Assembly: GCF_030020805.1 (NCBI RefSeq)
Contig: NZ_CP125098.1
Coordinates: forward strand, 262,001-326,000
From: Paenibacillus sp. RC67
GTDB lineage: Bacteria; Bacillota; Bacilli; Paenibacillales; NBRC-103111
Length of the DNA: 64,000 nucleotides
Direction of reading: 5' to 3'
Below the pieces are notes generated by a model. That model worked only from the letters and a program-made list of their open reading frames with translations, ran no database searches and had not been told where the DNA came from. Of the stretch, positions 41,600 to 50,622 are shown one piece after another. Each line of letters opens with the position of its first letter. The stretch's first letter is position 1. A program made the translations under genes and the position numbers.

Positions 41600-42264
41600 T
41601 GCGAGCGGAGTTCATCGCGGCTATAGCACCTGTTGCCGTGAAATTACGCAGGGAAGGATCACCGCTTTATTCTTCTGTCCGGATAGCACAGGCTATTCTT
41701 GAAACGGGTTGCATGCTGCATGACTGGAATAATCTTGTTGGTTTTAAAGTCGGTAGTGGCGAGCCTAATGCCTATTGGCATGGTCGAAGTGTTAGTACAA
41801 CAACATGGGAGGTATATGACGGGATTAAGGTGGATGGAGTGCAGGCCAATTGGCGCGCTTACGATTGCATTGAAGATTGCTTTAAAGACCAGGACTTATT
41901 ATTCAATTGGAGTCGTTATGATCGGGTTCGAGCAGCAACCAGTCCGCAGGTGCAGACGAATGCATTGTATCTTTGCGGCTACGCAACGGATCCGATTTAC
42001 GCTGAGAAATTGAACAGCTTAATTTTGACTCATGAGCTTGAACGATACGATAAGGAGGCGAAAGAACCGATGCTAGATGCGGATGTAGCTAATACGATTA
42101 TTAATACGTGGATGGGTCCTGATTGGCAAGATTGCATGGATAAGAAGTGTGCAGCAGCATCAATGGGTGATGAGGATGCGTTAGTTCAACTACAGGAGCA
42201 AGCGGATTATATTCATTGGCTGGCGAATCAATTGAGAAAGGCGTCTGGTCAGATGGAACAGTAA
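41596..42264 (+). CDS. Endolysin, glucosaminidase domain
   Basis: A 222-residue lysin with an N-terminal glucosaminidase (LytG/FlgJ-like) domain (about residues 1-155). The likely catalytic Glu is in ILETG (E36), and NLVGFKV and the YATDPIYAEKL stretch are typical. A short helical C-terminal tail (about 160-222) may bind wall or act in oligomerisation. ATG 41596 overlaps the holin stop (ATGA), so holin and lysin are coupled. Together they free the particles by lysing the producer. Confidence 0.88.
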   Translation: MMRAEFIAAIAPVAVKLRREGSPLYSSVRIAQAILETGCMLHDWNNLVGFKVGSGEPNAYWHGRSVSTTTWEVYDGIKVDGVQANWRAYDCIEDCFKDQDLLFNWSRYDRVRAATSPQVQTNALYLCGYATDPIYAEKLNSLILTHELERYDKEAKEPMLDADVANTIINTWMGPDWQDCMDKKCAAASMGDEDALVQLQEQADYIHWLANQLRKASGQMEQ

Positions 42265-42502
42265 GCTGGTCGGCATCTTATAACTAAATCAGGTTTAACA
42301 AATAGATGAGAGAGACCATTTCAGGGCATTCCAAGATACACTAATTTTCCCCCTAGTTCTACTATGAATATAAATCAAACTTTCCATTTCCAATATTTTG
42401 AATTTGAATCTATGATGAATAAAATTACTGATCTGAAAATAATAGGAAAAAATTTTACTGAGATCTAGTGTTGAAATTTTAATTGGTAGTGGGGGAAGCT
42501 CG

Positions 42503-43292
42503 ATGTCGGCATATTATTATATTGCAAAAATGAGGGTGCTTGCGACATTAGTTTATCGCTTCGAAGTGTTCGTTTCGATCGGCACGAATCTGATGATGAT
42601 GCTCGCCACATTGTTCTTTTGGCAGACAGCATTTCAAGTCGGCTCAACCGGCATTTTAAATAAACCGCAAATGTTAGCGTTTACGCTCGTGTCGGTCGTG
42701 TTGTCCTCGATGTTTTGTATGCAATGTATCCAGTAAAATCAACCAGCAAATACGCGAAGGGGATATCGCTCTTAATTTGATGAGACCAGTCAGATTCCTC
42801 TTTTGTTATCTTGCCGAAGACATCGGGAGTTCGATTAGTTCGCTAGTGAATAAAGCGCTGCCCATGTTTATTATTATCGCTGTTTTGTTTCACATTCCGC
42901 TGCCGGTCAGCCCTGTTGCTACAGCCCTTTTTCTTGTGAGTGCGGTGTTAAGCTATGCAATTCTTTGGCTTCTGAGCGCACTTGTCGGTTTAGTAGCTTT
43001 CTGGGTTACGGCGCTTGGACCCCTAGATGTGATCAAAATATGCGACGGTTCGCATCTTATCCGGCAGATTGATCCCTCTGTGGTATTTTCCAGGGTGGGT
43101 ACAGCAACGCTTGCGTTTACACCGTTTCCTTATACGTACTAGACACCACTCGGCATCTACGTTGGGAAACTAGGATCGGTTGAAGCGTTGCAAACGATGG
43201 GACTGCAAACGGTATGGATCGTTATTTTGGGTTTGATCGTGCATCGGGTTTGGGGCCGCGCTAAGCGGGCGACGATGGTGCAGGGGGGCTAG
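42503..43292 (+). pseudogene. Decayed ABC-2 type permease gene
   Basis: A six-helix ABC-2 (DUF990-like) permease is recognisable but broken. The first frame (MSAYYYIAKMRVLATLVYRF...) ends at 42736. The sequence then continues in another frame (KINQQIREGDIALNLMRP) from about 42737, and an in-frame TAG at 43140-43142 interrupts the last part, which resumes TPLGIYVGKLGSVEAL and ends at 43290-43292. One frameshift plus one nonsense change make it a pseudogene. GTGGGGGAAG precedes the original start. Confidence 0.85.
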
Positions 43293-43317
43293 ACTTACGG
43301 GAGGTATAAAGTTGGTT

Positions 43318-43443
43318 ATGAATCCGATCCAGTGGCTTTCCGGAATCTGGATACTGCACATCATCTCTACGCAGTTCGCGCCTTTAAACGGATGGGACTT
43401 CCCGCAGCTGACCTTTCTGTACGGGATGCTAAAAAAATCATAG
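43318..43443 (+). pseudogene. Fragment of a second ABC-2 permease gene
   Basis: A 41-codon remnant (MNPIQWLSGIWILHIISTQF, then GWDFPQLTFLYG) 25 bases after the first permease pseudogene. It resembles the helix 1-2 region of the partner permease. The rest is missing, so the gene was truncated, with the start of the surface-protein unit following. Confidence 0.6.
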
Positions 43444-43608
43444 CGAGGACTTTAGAATATATATTCAGGTCCTACTTCTTAAACACAGAACGAGGGTCTT
43501 CAACAAAATATACATATAATACCGAAAACTGTATGGTTTTGGAGGAATTTGGTGAAATTCATAGAATTTACACTAGGTAAAACAATTATTGGAGGGAGAC
43601 TATTTTTA

Positions 43609-46600
43609 ATGCAAAAATGGCTAAAATCGATGCTGATCTTTTTGATCTTAGCATGGACCCTATTTCCAGGGCTTACGCCAAGTGCTGAGGCTGCCATGGA
43701 TACGAAGGAGCATTGGGCTGAACCAATCATTGATCGTTGGACAAACGAGGGACTTATTAAAGGCTATGAGGATGGAACGTTTCAGCCGGACCATTCGATA
43801 ACACGTGCGGAGATAGCTTCTCTTATTAACCGTAAGTTCAAGCTTACATCTACAAGGGAAAAGGTGTCTTTCCCGGATCTAGCAAAGAATGAGTGGCAAT
43901 TTGAACCACTAGGCACGGCGGCAGAGGTCGGTTACATTAGAGGCTATGAGGATGGGACGATTCGGCCAAACGAGGCGGTAACCCGGCAAGAATTAGCCGT
44001 CATTATTACGAACCTTTTAAGACTAGAAATGAAGGAAGATGCTTCATTTATAGACGCTGATCAGTTTCCCGAATGGAGTAAGAGAGAAGTAGCTGCTGTA
44101 GCATCATACGGCATTATGAATGGTTACAATGATTCAAGCTTTACCCCCACTCGTGCAGTTACACGCGCAGAAGCTGTGGTAACCATCGACAACGCAAGCC
44201 AAGTGCAGCAGAAGATGGGCCCGTTAGAATTCTCGACCGCTGGTACTTTTGGCCCGGATAGTGGCAATGAAGTATGGACCAGAGATGTAACCATAAATAT
44301 GCAAGGTGTTACACTTCGAAATATGACAATTTACGGAAATCTAATGCTAGGAGAAGGAATAGGTGAAGGAGATGTAACACTTCAGAACGTCAGAGTAAGC
44401 GGAACCACTACGGTTAAAGGCGGGGGAGCAAATAGCATCCACTTTGAAAATAGTACGCTAGCTTCTCTAGTTATTGAGAAAGTGAACGGTAAGGTTCGAA
44501 TTATAGCTAACGGTACTACATCAGTGCAAGAGGCGGAGATACATTCTGCTGTTAAACTTGAGGAAGAACATATAAATGGAGCAGGATTTACACGAGTTGT
44601 GCTTCCGGCAAGCTTGGCAGAAGGAACGGAAGTTAAACTCGTTGGTGATTTTCAAGAGATCCGGATTTTGTCCAAAAATGCCAAAGTACAAGTTATCCAA
44701 GGTACCATCGGGCAAATGTATGTTGCCGATGGAGCAACGGGCGGCTCCATCGACTTAGCTGAACAAGTTATTGTAAAGGAGCTTGTTCTGAATGCGGCAG
44801 CTCGGGTTTCGGGCCAAGGAAACATAGAGAATGCAACAGTAAGTGGGGGAGCGGAAGCTAGTACCTTTGATAAGAAGCCGGCAATGCTCAATGGTCAAAC
44901 AACAACAACGACCTTTTTTGGTGGTGGCGGTGGAGGCGGTAGTCGCGGTGGCACCAGCGGTGGGAATAATAGCGGAGGGGGTACGCCAACGCCAACTCAA
45001 CCGGAATCCCCCCTAACTTTTCAAGCTGCGGTTATTGGCCACAATAAAGTAGGGATCACCTTTTCACAATCGGTTACCGCTTCTACTATAAATATTGCAT
45101 TTAAAAGTAACATTGAAGTAGACCGAGTAGAATATTCGGTAGATAATAAAATTGCTACAGTGATTCTTAAAGCACCTATTTCTGAAGGCAATCATACTAT
45201 AGTGATTCAGCAAAAATTAAATAATGGTGTAAATACATTAGAACAGGACCTTGCGGTTGAGAAAGAAAGGATTACGTTCTCTTATCTGTATGACTCCGTC
45301 ATTTGGGATCCTGCAACTCCATCATACATAAAAGTGAAGTACAAATTTATGAATCAGTATGGAGAGGATATAACCGCTCGATATAACAGTGAGGTTAAGT
45401 TTTCATTTTCTCCTATTGTTGCTAACTCAGACCACGCACCTGCGAATAACGGTACCGCGACATTACAATATTACCGGTCCCTAAAGGAAAACGAAAAATT
45501 AGTTATATATGCTTTCCTTGGAACTACCAATCAACTGAAAAAAGAATTGGTTGTATCTAGGGAAGAAATTCCATTAACCATTCCGGGAATTGCTTTTATT
45601 ACTCCTTCATTTGAGGTTAATGGCCTGTACCATCCGGCAAATAAAAAGCTAACTGTTAGTTCTAACTTCCAAGAGTTTTCCATTCTATTTCGATGGAAGG
45701 GGGACTCGGCTCTTCTCTCGGACAATTTCGCTGCTGATGTAAGCCACCCTAACGTATTAAACGTTAAAATGAATGCGAAAGGCCCTGAATTTGGAACAAT
45801 GACGATTGGCAATGAGAGCTGGTCCACTCTAACCTTATCGAGAGGAAATGCACCATATCCAGAAGATGTAACTATCCATCTGACCGATAGGAGTACTGGC
45901 TTTGCAATGCAGGTCATTGTGACGGTTTTTCCTGCTGATCCAGGCGCTCTAATGCCTGAAGTGATTTTTACCGTAGGCGATAAGTTAGTTGCAAGATATG
46001 CTACAGTGGGTAATTTCTCGAAGGAAAGCTGGACACTAAACGGCACCGTTTCTCAAACTGTCTACCAAGCCCAGTACTCTTACTCTCAACAGGATATTGG
46101 CGTATTTACCATTCAGGGTGGCACAGTTCTTTCTGAGCTGTATACGGCGACTCCTCAAGGAGGTTCCGCATCGTATAAAACGATTACGGTGGGGACGGTT
46201 ACGGTGAATGGGGCTGTTTACGGCAAAGTATATTATAGCGGCACAACTGCATTAACAACGGTAATAAATGGAGCTTATTTGGATCCGAATTCGCCGTTAC
46301 GTAGTAAACCGCTGGCTGTAAATGATAAAATACGTGTTTTTTATGGAAATGAGTTATTCTTATCGGCGAGTTGGAGTGGAACTGCTTGGTTATTAGATAG
46401 AATCGAGCCGATCGTGGCACCTGCAAATGTGACAGCAGATGCAGAATCGGATAGGCAAGTTCGCCTCAACTGGACGCCAGTTGAAAATGCTGAATATTAT
46501 AAAATTTATACAAGCTCAACAGTAACAGGTGAATACAGGCCACTGCTGGATGCACAGGGGAATGTAATCAAGACCAAGGAGACCACAATACTTGATGAAA

Positions 46601-48531
46601 ACCTGCAGCCTAATGTGAAGAAATATTACTTAATCAAGGCTGTTTTTGGAGGAAGCAACTGGGAAGTAGAGTCTAAAGCTAGTGCTGTTGTAGCAAGTAC
46701 ACCTTATTATAACGATCACATTCAGCTTGATTTCCTAGTTACAAATTCAGTGCAGCACCCGAATCAGCCTATTTTATACTTAACAGATAAGGAACATTTA
46801 AAGCTTTACGCTCTTAACTATGAAACTGGCAATATAAACTCTATATCCTTGCCTTTACCGCCAGAAAGCATTACTTTTGCTGATGGTAAGATTTACGTCT
46901 CATTGTTAAAGGGAACGCATTCCTACACTTGGTGGAAAGAAGACCAAAAAGGGGCAATTGCAATTATTGATGCTTCTGACCTATCGATCTCAAGAATACT
47001 CGATGTGAACATTGATCCTTATGATATTGCAGTGGACAGAGCTGGGTATATTTATATTGCTTCTGGATCAGGGCAGTGGACGAATTTGAAATCATATAAT
47101 CCTACCACGTATTCAGAGGTATATTCCGCTAATATTAGACAAGCAAGTTATATTCATATGCATCCGAATCTTAACCGAATTTATACAATTACTACGGATT
47201 CTTCTCCAAGAGATATAACAGCGTATGATATACAGAATGGAGCTTTAGCTCCGAATGGATATGATTCACCGTACCATGGTGACTATGCCATGAGCACACA
47301 GATGCGAATTTCTCCAGATGGGAAATATCTGTTTAACGGTGCAGGAACGGTGTTTCAAGCAACCGAAGCGCGTTCGAGTGATATGAAGTATGTTTACAGT
47401 TTGAATGCAGGCTTTACTGATATTGCTTTTGACATAAATAATAATGGCTTTTTTACGGCTAAGGATAGGCTTATTGGCGCTTATCAATATGACAACTTTG
47501 TGCAATTGGGCAAGTATCCTATCGATGGAATTGCAAAATCTTTGTACAGCAATTCAGATAAACTTCTTGCCATATCAACAATTGGCGGTAACAGCGTGGT
47601 CGAAATTATCTATAAAAATAAAATGCAATCTGTACCGCCAGTAGTGGGCCCAGGTTTATATCTTAATGGCGTGATAGCGGACATTGTAAGTGCACCAGAC
47701 GGGAAAAAGGCCTACGCATTAGATGAGGCGTTTCGTAAGCTATACGTAATAAATCTTATAGACAATAAAATTGAACGTACGATATCACTTGTTTATAAAC
47801 CATCTGAACTCACTCTATCTGAAGATGGGACTAAGTTGTACATCCGCAACAATGACGAGAATGTCTTGGTGACGGAGATCAGCTTGAGTGATTTTCAAGC
47901 ACAACGGTACTTGAGGTATCAAGCGCCGGTCGATTATAGTGATGCTGCCCATGGACAAATTTATCAAAGAGGCCAACTTCTCTATGTCGTAACAGGTGAG
48001 TGGTCGCCTCGTTTGCTAGTCTTTAACGCAATGACCTTTGAGAAAATAAATTATGGGGCAGAGCTACAATCGATAGGCGGAATCGTTTTTAACAGAGATA
48101 ACAGCAAGCTGTATTATTGGTTCCAGTACGGATGGAGCGCAGGTCTGTCTAATACGGATGTATATGAAATATCGATCGCTAGCACTCCGTTCAAGCAAAC
48201 GGGCCGTTCCAGTGTAGGGTATCCTGACAATTTCAGCAGAGATCCTCTGGATACTCCAATTCTATTATTAGAGGACCGGGGGTTAGTGATTGCCAAAGAT
48301 CGAATTCTGAATCAGAATCAACTTAACCAAACCATAGTTGTGTTACCTGAGCCGATCTATGCGGTAAGCCCAGATGGCAAGACGTTTATAGGAAAGAATG
48401 GATTATACGATGCTAATTCTTATCAGAAACTGCAATCGATCTCCCTTTCTGGGGCTCGCAATATCTTTTTTGCTAATGGTAAGCTGTACTACCTCAATGG
48501 AAGCTCATTAATGCAATCGGAATATAAATAA
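43609..48531 (+). CDS. Giant SLH surface protein with FN3 and beta-propeller domains
   Basis: About 1640 residues. The signal peptide (residues 1-28, ending AEAA) is followed by three SLH domains (about 29-80, 88-145, 148-200) with GYEDGTFQPD, GYEDGTIRPN and GYNDSSFTPT. A beta-helix-like region (about 205-420), a Gly/Ser/Thr-rich linker (about 425-455) and several Ig-like domains (about 460-940) come next. A fibronectin III domain (about 945-1035) precedes a C-terminal seven-blade-like propeller (about 1050-1640) with YVTN-type repeats. ATG 43609 is preferred to 43549 because GGAGGGA is upstream and the signal peptide then starts correctly. It is probably cell-wall bound; its ligand is unknown. 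Confidence 0.85.
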   Translation: MQKWLKSMLIFLILAWTLFPGLTPSAEAAMDTKEHWAEPIIDRWTNEGLIKGYEDGTFQPDHSITRAEIASLINRKFKLTSTREKVSFPDLAKNEWQFEPLGTAAEVGYIRGYEDGTIRPNEAVTRQELAVIITNLLRLEMKEDASFIDADQFPEWSKREVAAVASYGIMNGYNDSSFTPTRAVTRAEAVVTIDNASQVQQKMGPLEFSTAGTFGPDSGNEVWTRDVTINMQGVTLRNMTIYGNLMLGEGIGEGDVTLQNVRVSGTTTVKGGGANSIHFENSTLASLVIEKVNGKVRIIANGTTSVQEAEIHSAVKLEEEHINGAGFTRVVLPASLAEGTEVKLVGDFQEIRILSKNAKVQVIQGTIGQMYVADGATGGSIDLAEQVIVKELVLNAAARVSGQGNIENATVSGGAEASTFDKKPAMLNGQTTTTTFFGGGGGGGSRGGTSGGNNSGGGTPTPTQPESPLTFQAAVIGHNKVGITFSQSVTASTINIAFKSNIEVDRVEYSVDNKIATVILKAPISEGNHTIVIQQKLNNGVNTLEQDLAVEKERITFSYLYDSVIWDPATPSYIKVKYKFMNQYGEDITARYNSEVKFSFSPIVANSDHAPANNGTATLQYYRSLKENEKLVIYAFLGTTNQLKKELVVSREEIPLTIPGIAFITPSFEVNGLYHPANKKLTVSSNFQEFSILFRWKGDSALLSDNFAADVSHPNVLNVKMNAKGPEFGTMTIGNESWSTLTLSRGNAPYPEDVTIHLTDRSTGFAMQVIVTVFPADPGALMPEVIFTVGDKLVARYATVGNFSKESWTLNGTVSQTVYQAQYSYSQQDIGVFTIQGGTVLSELYTATPQGGSASYKTITVGTVTVNGAVYGKVYYSGTTALTTVINGAYLDPNSPLRSKPLAVNDKIRVFYGNELFLSASWSGTAWLLDRIEPIVAPANVTADAESDRQVRLNWTPVENAEYYKIYTSSTVTGEYRPLLDAQGNVIKTKETTILDENLQPNVKKYYLIKAVFGGSNWEVESKASAVVASTPYYNDHIQLDFLVTNSVQHPNQPILYLTDKEHLKLYALNYETGNINSISLPLPPESITFADGKIYVSLLKGTHSYTWWKEDQKGAIAIIDASDLSISRILDVNIDPYDIAVDRAGYIYIASGSGQWTNLKSYNPTTYSEVYSANIRQASYIHMHPNLNRIYTITTDSSPRDITAYDIQNGALAPNGYDSPYHGDYAMSTQMRISPDGKYLFNGAGTVFQATEARSSDMKYVYSLNAGFTDIAFDINNNGFFTAKDRLIGAYQYDNFVQLGKYPIDGIAKSLYSNSDKLLAISTIGGNSVVEIIYKNKMQSVPPVVGPGLYLNGVIADIVSAPDGKKAYALDEAFRKLYVINLIDNKIERTISLVYKPSELTLSEDGTKLYIRNNDENVLVTEISLSDFQAQRYLRYQAPVDYSDAAHGQIYQRGQLLYVVTGEWSPRLLVFNAMTFEKINYGAELQSIGGIVFNRDNSKLYYWFQYGWSAGLSNTDVYEISIASTPFKQTGRSSVGYPDNFSRDPLDTPILLLEDRGLVIAKDRILNQNQLNQTIVVLPEPIYAVSPDGKTFIGKNGLYDANSYQKLQSISLSGARNIFFANGKLYYLNGSSLMQSEYK

Positions 48532-48557
48532 AATCAGAAAGTGTAATCTTATGGAAA

Positions 48558-48600
48558 ACAAGGGATATCGGCCTACTATGGTTGGTATCTCTTGTTTTTG
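48558..48600 (+). terminator. Intrinsic terminator of the SLH/propeller gene
   Basis: CAAGGGATATCGGCC / GGTTGGTATCTCTTG (with G-T pairs), loop TACTAT, then TTTTTG. Confidence 0.75.
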
Positions 48601-48760
48601 TATTAGATGAAAAATGCTACTAAAGTGGTGAGAACCTTTTGCTTTATTCGAAGTATCCATTAGGAACCTAAAAAGACCATTCCAAGTGGAAAAAACGAAG
48701 CGCTGGGAGCAGTGCATTTAAAACCATCCACGATGAGAATGGATACCCTCCCTCCCATAT

Positions 48761-48791
48761 AAAAAAAGACTAACCCCAACCCAGGTTAGTC
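48761..48791 (-). terminator. Intrinsic terminator of the SGNH-hydrolase-like gene
   Basis: On the minus strand: GACTAACC-TGGGTTGG-GGTTAGTC followed by TTTTTTT. Confidence 0.85.
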
Positions 48792-48800
48792 CTCCCCCTC

Positions 48801-49445
48801 TCACCTCCGAGGAATCAAATAAGGAGCCAATCCCGCCGCAATAACTCGATGCCCCCGATCATTAGGATGGATGGGCATAGATCCGCTTAACGCGTCTTCG
48901 ACCTTTCCTTGCCGAAATCCATGGATAAGCTCGGCCTGCTTACCCTCAAACCAAGAATGAGCGGGGGCTACCGTGACGCCGCAGCTATGAGAAAGCTCCG
49001 TTATTGTACGATTTAATTGGTCTATGGCCCCAACGGCAAGAGACGTCGCGGGAAACGGGTTGTACTGCGTGCAACAGATAATTCGGGCGCAGCTTCCTCT
49101 TTTTATTTGTGTGAAGATGGTACTTAAATTACGCTTATAGCTGGATATAAGCTTTTCCGCAGCTAGGGGCTGTTTGCTTTTAAACGAACTCAACGCAACC
49201 TTAGCTAAATCCACGCCCCCGATCCATACCGAAACCACATCAGAATGGGCGATGACGGGGTCCCCCTGCCATATCACAGCATCCAGTAGGTCATTACTGC
49301 TCCAACCAGACCGAGCTAAGACAAACCCACGAACCTTGCGCGAGCGACAATTCAAAGTGGACACCGCTAATTGGGGATAAGCGTTCGCCCAACAGGAGGC
49401 ATTTTCCCCGAATGTAATGGAATCTCCAAGAGCTGTATAAATCAT
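48801..49445 (-). CDS. SGNH/GDSL hydrolase-like protein
   Basis: A 214-residue protein with the GDSL start YTALGDSITFGE (nucleophile candidate Ser9). The block III position near residues 74-78 reads GGVD instead of the usual GGND, and the final block reads MPIHPNDRGH, lacking the Asp three residues before His. The fold is clear, but two usual catalytic or oxyanion residues are altered, so activity may be changed or lost. ATG 49445 has only a distant GGAG. It is a single gene with its own terminator. Family members deacylate sugars or lipids. Confidence 0.75.
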   Translation of the reverse strand: MIYTALGDSITFGENASCWANAYPQLAVSTLNCRSRKVRGFVLARSGWSSNDLLDAVIWQGDPVIAHSDVVSVWIGGVDLAKVALSSFKSKQPLAAEKLISSYKRNLSTIFTQIKRGSCARIICCTQYNPFPATSLAVGAIDQLNRTITELSHSCGVTVAPAHSWFEGKQAELIHGFRQGKVEDALSGSMPIHPNDRGHRVIAAGLAPYLIPRR

Positions 49446-49768
49446 AGGACAGCATCAACTCCAATGTTTAATCATAGCATTAACATATCCTGGTGAAGAA
49501 AGATAAGGATAATCGGTTTGCTTGTCATTCTCTTCGTCTATTTACAGCTATAATATTGCAATCCAACATGAATGGTTTGGACAGTAACCGAGTTTAGAAG
49601 CGGAGCTTCAAAAAAAGGGGGATAGCCATGGGAAAGAGGTTATGACAGCAACAGGGCTGAGATTATTTATGAAATATTAAGATTGTCCTTATGCTTTTAC
49701 ACCTAGAAAAGACTCTGCTACGATAGAAGTAAGAACAGATCCTTATACCAAGATAGGATGAAACCACC
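49446..49768. other. Intergenic region between divergent hydrolase and GntR genes
   Basis: About 320 bases without a credible ORF. It must contain the promoters of the two divergent genes. A short ATG with GGGGGAT upstream (49628) leads to only five codons. No operator could be assigned. Confidence 0.4.
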
Positions 49769-50497
49769 ATGACGAATAAGACGAAAGTCAGCCATTATAT
49801 AAAAATCAAGGAATATTTGGACGGGCTGATGCAGAGTGGAGAGCTCAAGGTAGGGGATCGTCTGCCTACGGAAATCGAGCTGACCCAGCAATTTGAAGTG
49901 AGCCGGGAAACCGTAAGAGCCGCGATGAAACAGCTGGAGCAGGAAGGAAAGCTGGACGTGAGGAAAGGGGTCGGGCGCTTTGTGATACGGCCTTTAAGCT
50001 CCATTCCTAGCAGCATCGACCGTTTTATGTCCACAGAAGAAATTATTCGTTCTGCCGGATTGATAGAAGGCCAGCTGGAGCAATTCATCCGGAAGGAGCC
50101 TTGCCGAGAGGAATGGGCGCAGTTTTTGAAAATACCGGTGGGCAGTCCTGTGATCATTAACGAGCGTACCCGAACCGCCAATGATGAGCCGGTGGCCCAT
50201 AATATTAATGTGATGCCTTTAGCTCTAGTAGAGCAGGCTTTTCAAAACAAGACGCTTACCGGTTCCTTGCTCCGATTTCTAGAAAACGAGTGCGGTATCC
50301 GGTTGACGGGTGCCAGTACCGAGCTGATTGTCCCCCATCACACCGATCCCATCTGCCGTAAGCTGCAAGTGAAGCGGGATACGACGGTGCTCATGTTGAA
50401 GCAGATTCATTTTGATCAGCAGCACATGCCTGTCTTATTTTCGTATGATTATTATCGCAATGATGTATTTCAGTTCTGGGTGAACCGGCGGAGATAA
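49769..50497 (+). CDS. GntR/HutC family regulator (UTRA domain)
   Basis: A 242-residue regulator. The N-terminal winged HTH (about 8-75) has VGDRLPTEIELTQQFEVSRE and TVRAAMKQLEQEG. A UTRA effector domain (about 90-235) follows, with IINERTRTANDEPVAHN. This is the HutC/PhnF layout. The gene directly precedes an ABC importer operon, and a perfect TGTCTAGACA palindrome lies just before that operon, close to known HutC/PhnF-type operators. It probably represses the importer until its substrate is present. Confidence 0.88.
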   Translation: MTNKTKVSHYIKIKEYLDGLMQSGELKVGDRLPTEIELTQQFEVSRETVRAAMKQLEQEGKLDVRKGVGRFVIRPLSSIPSSIDRFMSTEEIIRSAGLIEGQLEQFIRKEPCREEWAQFLKIPVGSPVIINERTRTANDEPVAHNINVMPLALVEQAFQNKTLTGSLLRFLENECGIRLTGASTELIVPHHTDPICRKLQVKRDTTVLMLKQIHFDQQHMPVLFSYDYYRNDVFQFWVNRRR

Positions 50498-50583
50498 GCG
50501 AATTCAGCTAAGTCCAGCTTAATAATTTCTTCTTATATCAATGACATACTGTTAACAAAACCCATCTATACTAAGATTAAAGA

Positions 50584-50593
50584 TGTCTAGACA
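50584..50593 (+). promoter_or_regulatory. Likely GntR/HutC operator
   Basis: TGTCTAGACA, a perfect 10-bp palindrome about 30 bases before the binding-protein start and just downstream of a -10-like TATACT (about 50566). HutC/PhnF-type regulators favour GT-N-TAGAC-like palindromes. Confidence 0.55.
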
Positions 50594-50622
50594 ACGCATC
50601 TAATTCGAAAAGGGTGGGGAAT

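Larger units (their letters stand above)
24704..42264 (+). mobile_element. Headless contractile phage-tail particle locus (R-type tailocin)
   Basis: The span contains regulators (24704-27400), a late-promoter-like region (27405-27471), and a collinear PBSX-type tail module: terminator, sheath, tube, chaperones, tape measure, hub/baseplate and fibre. Holin and glucosaminidase follow. No terminase, portal, protease, capsid, connector, integrase, recombinase or replication gene is found between 24704 and 42264. That composition is the established signature of phage-tail-like bacteriocins such as diffocins and R-pyocins. The B. subtilis PBSX element resembles it in tail genes but also has head genes. 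No att duplication was recognised. The killing function is inferred. Confidence 0.85.

Noticed and set aside
24704..42264. Intact prophage
   Set aside because: No packaging, head, integration or replication gene is present, and the order jumps from the activator to the tail genes.
49628..49645. Five-codon ORF behind GGGGGAT
   Set aside because: Too short to assign as a gene.
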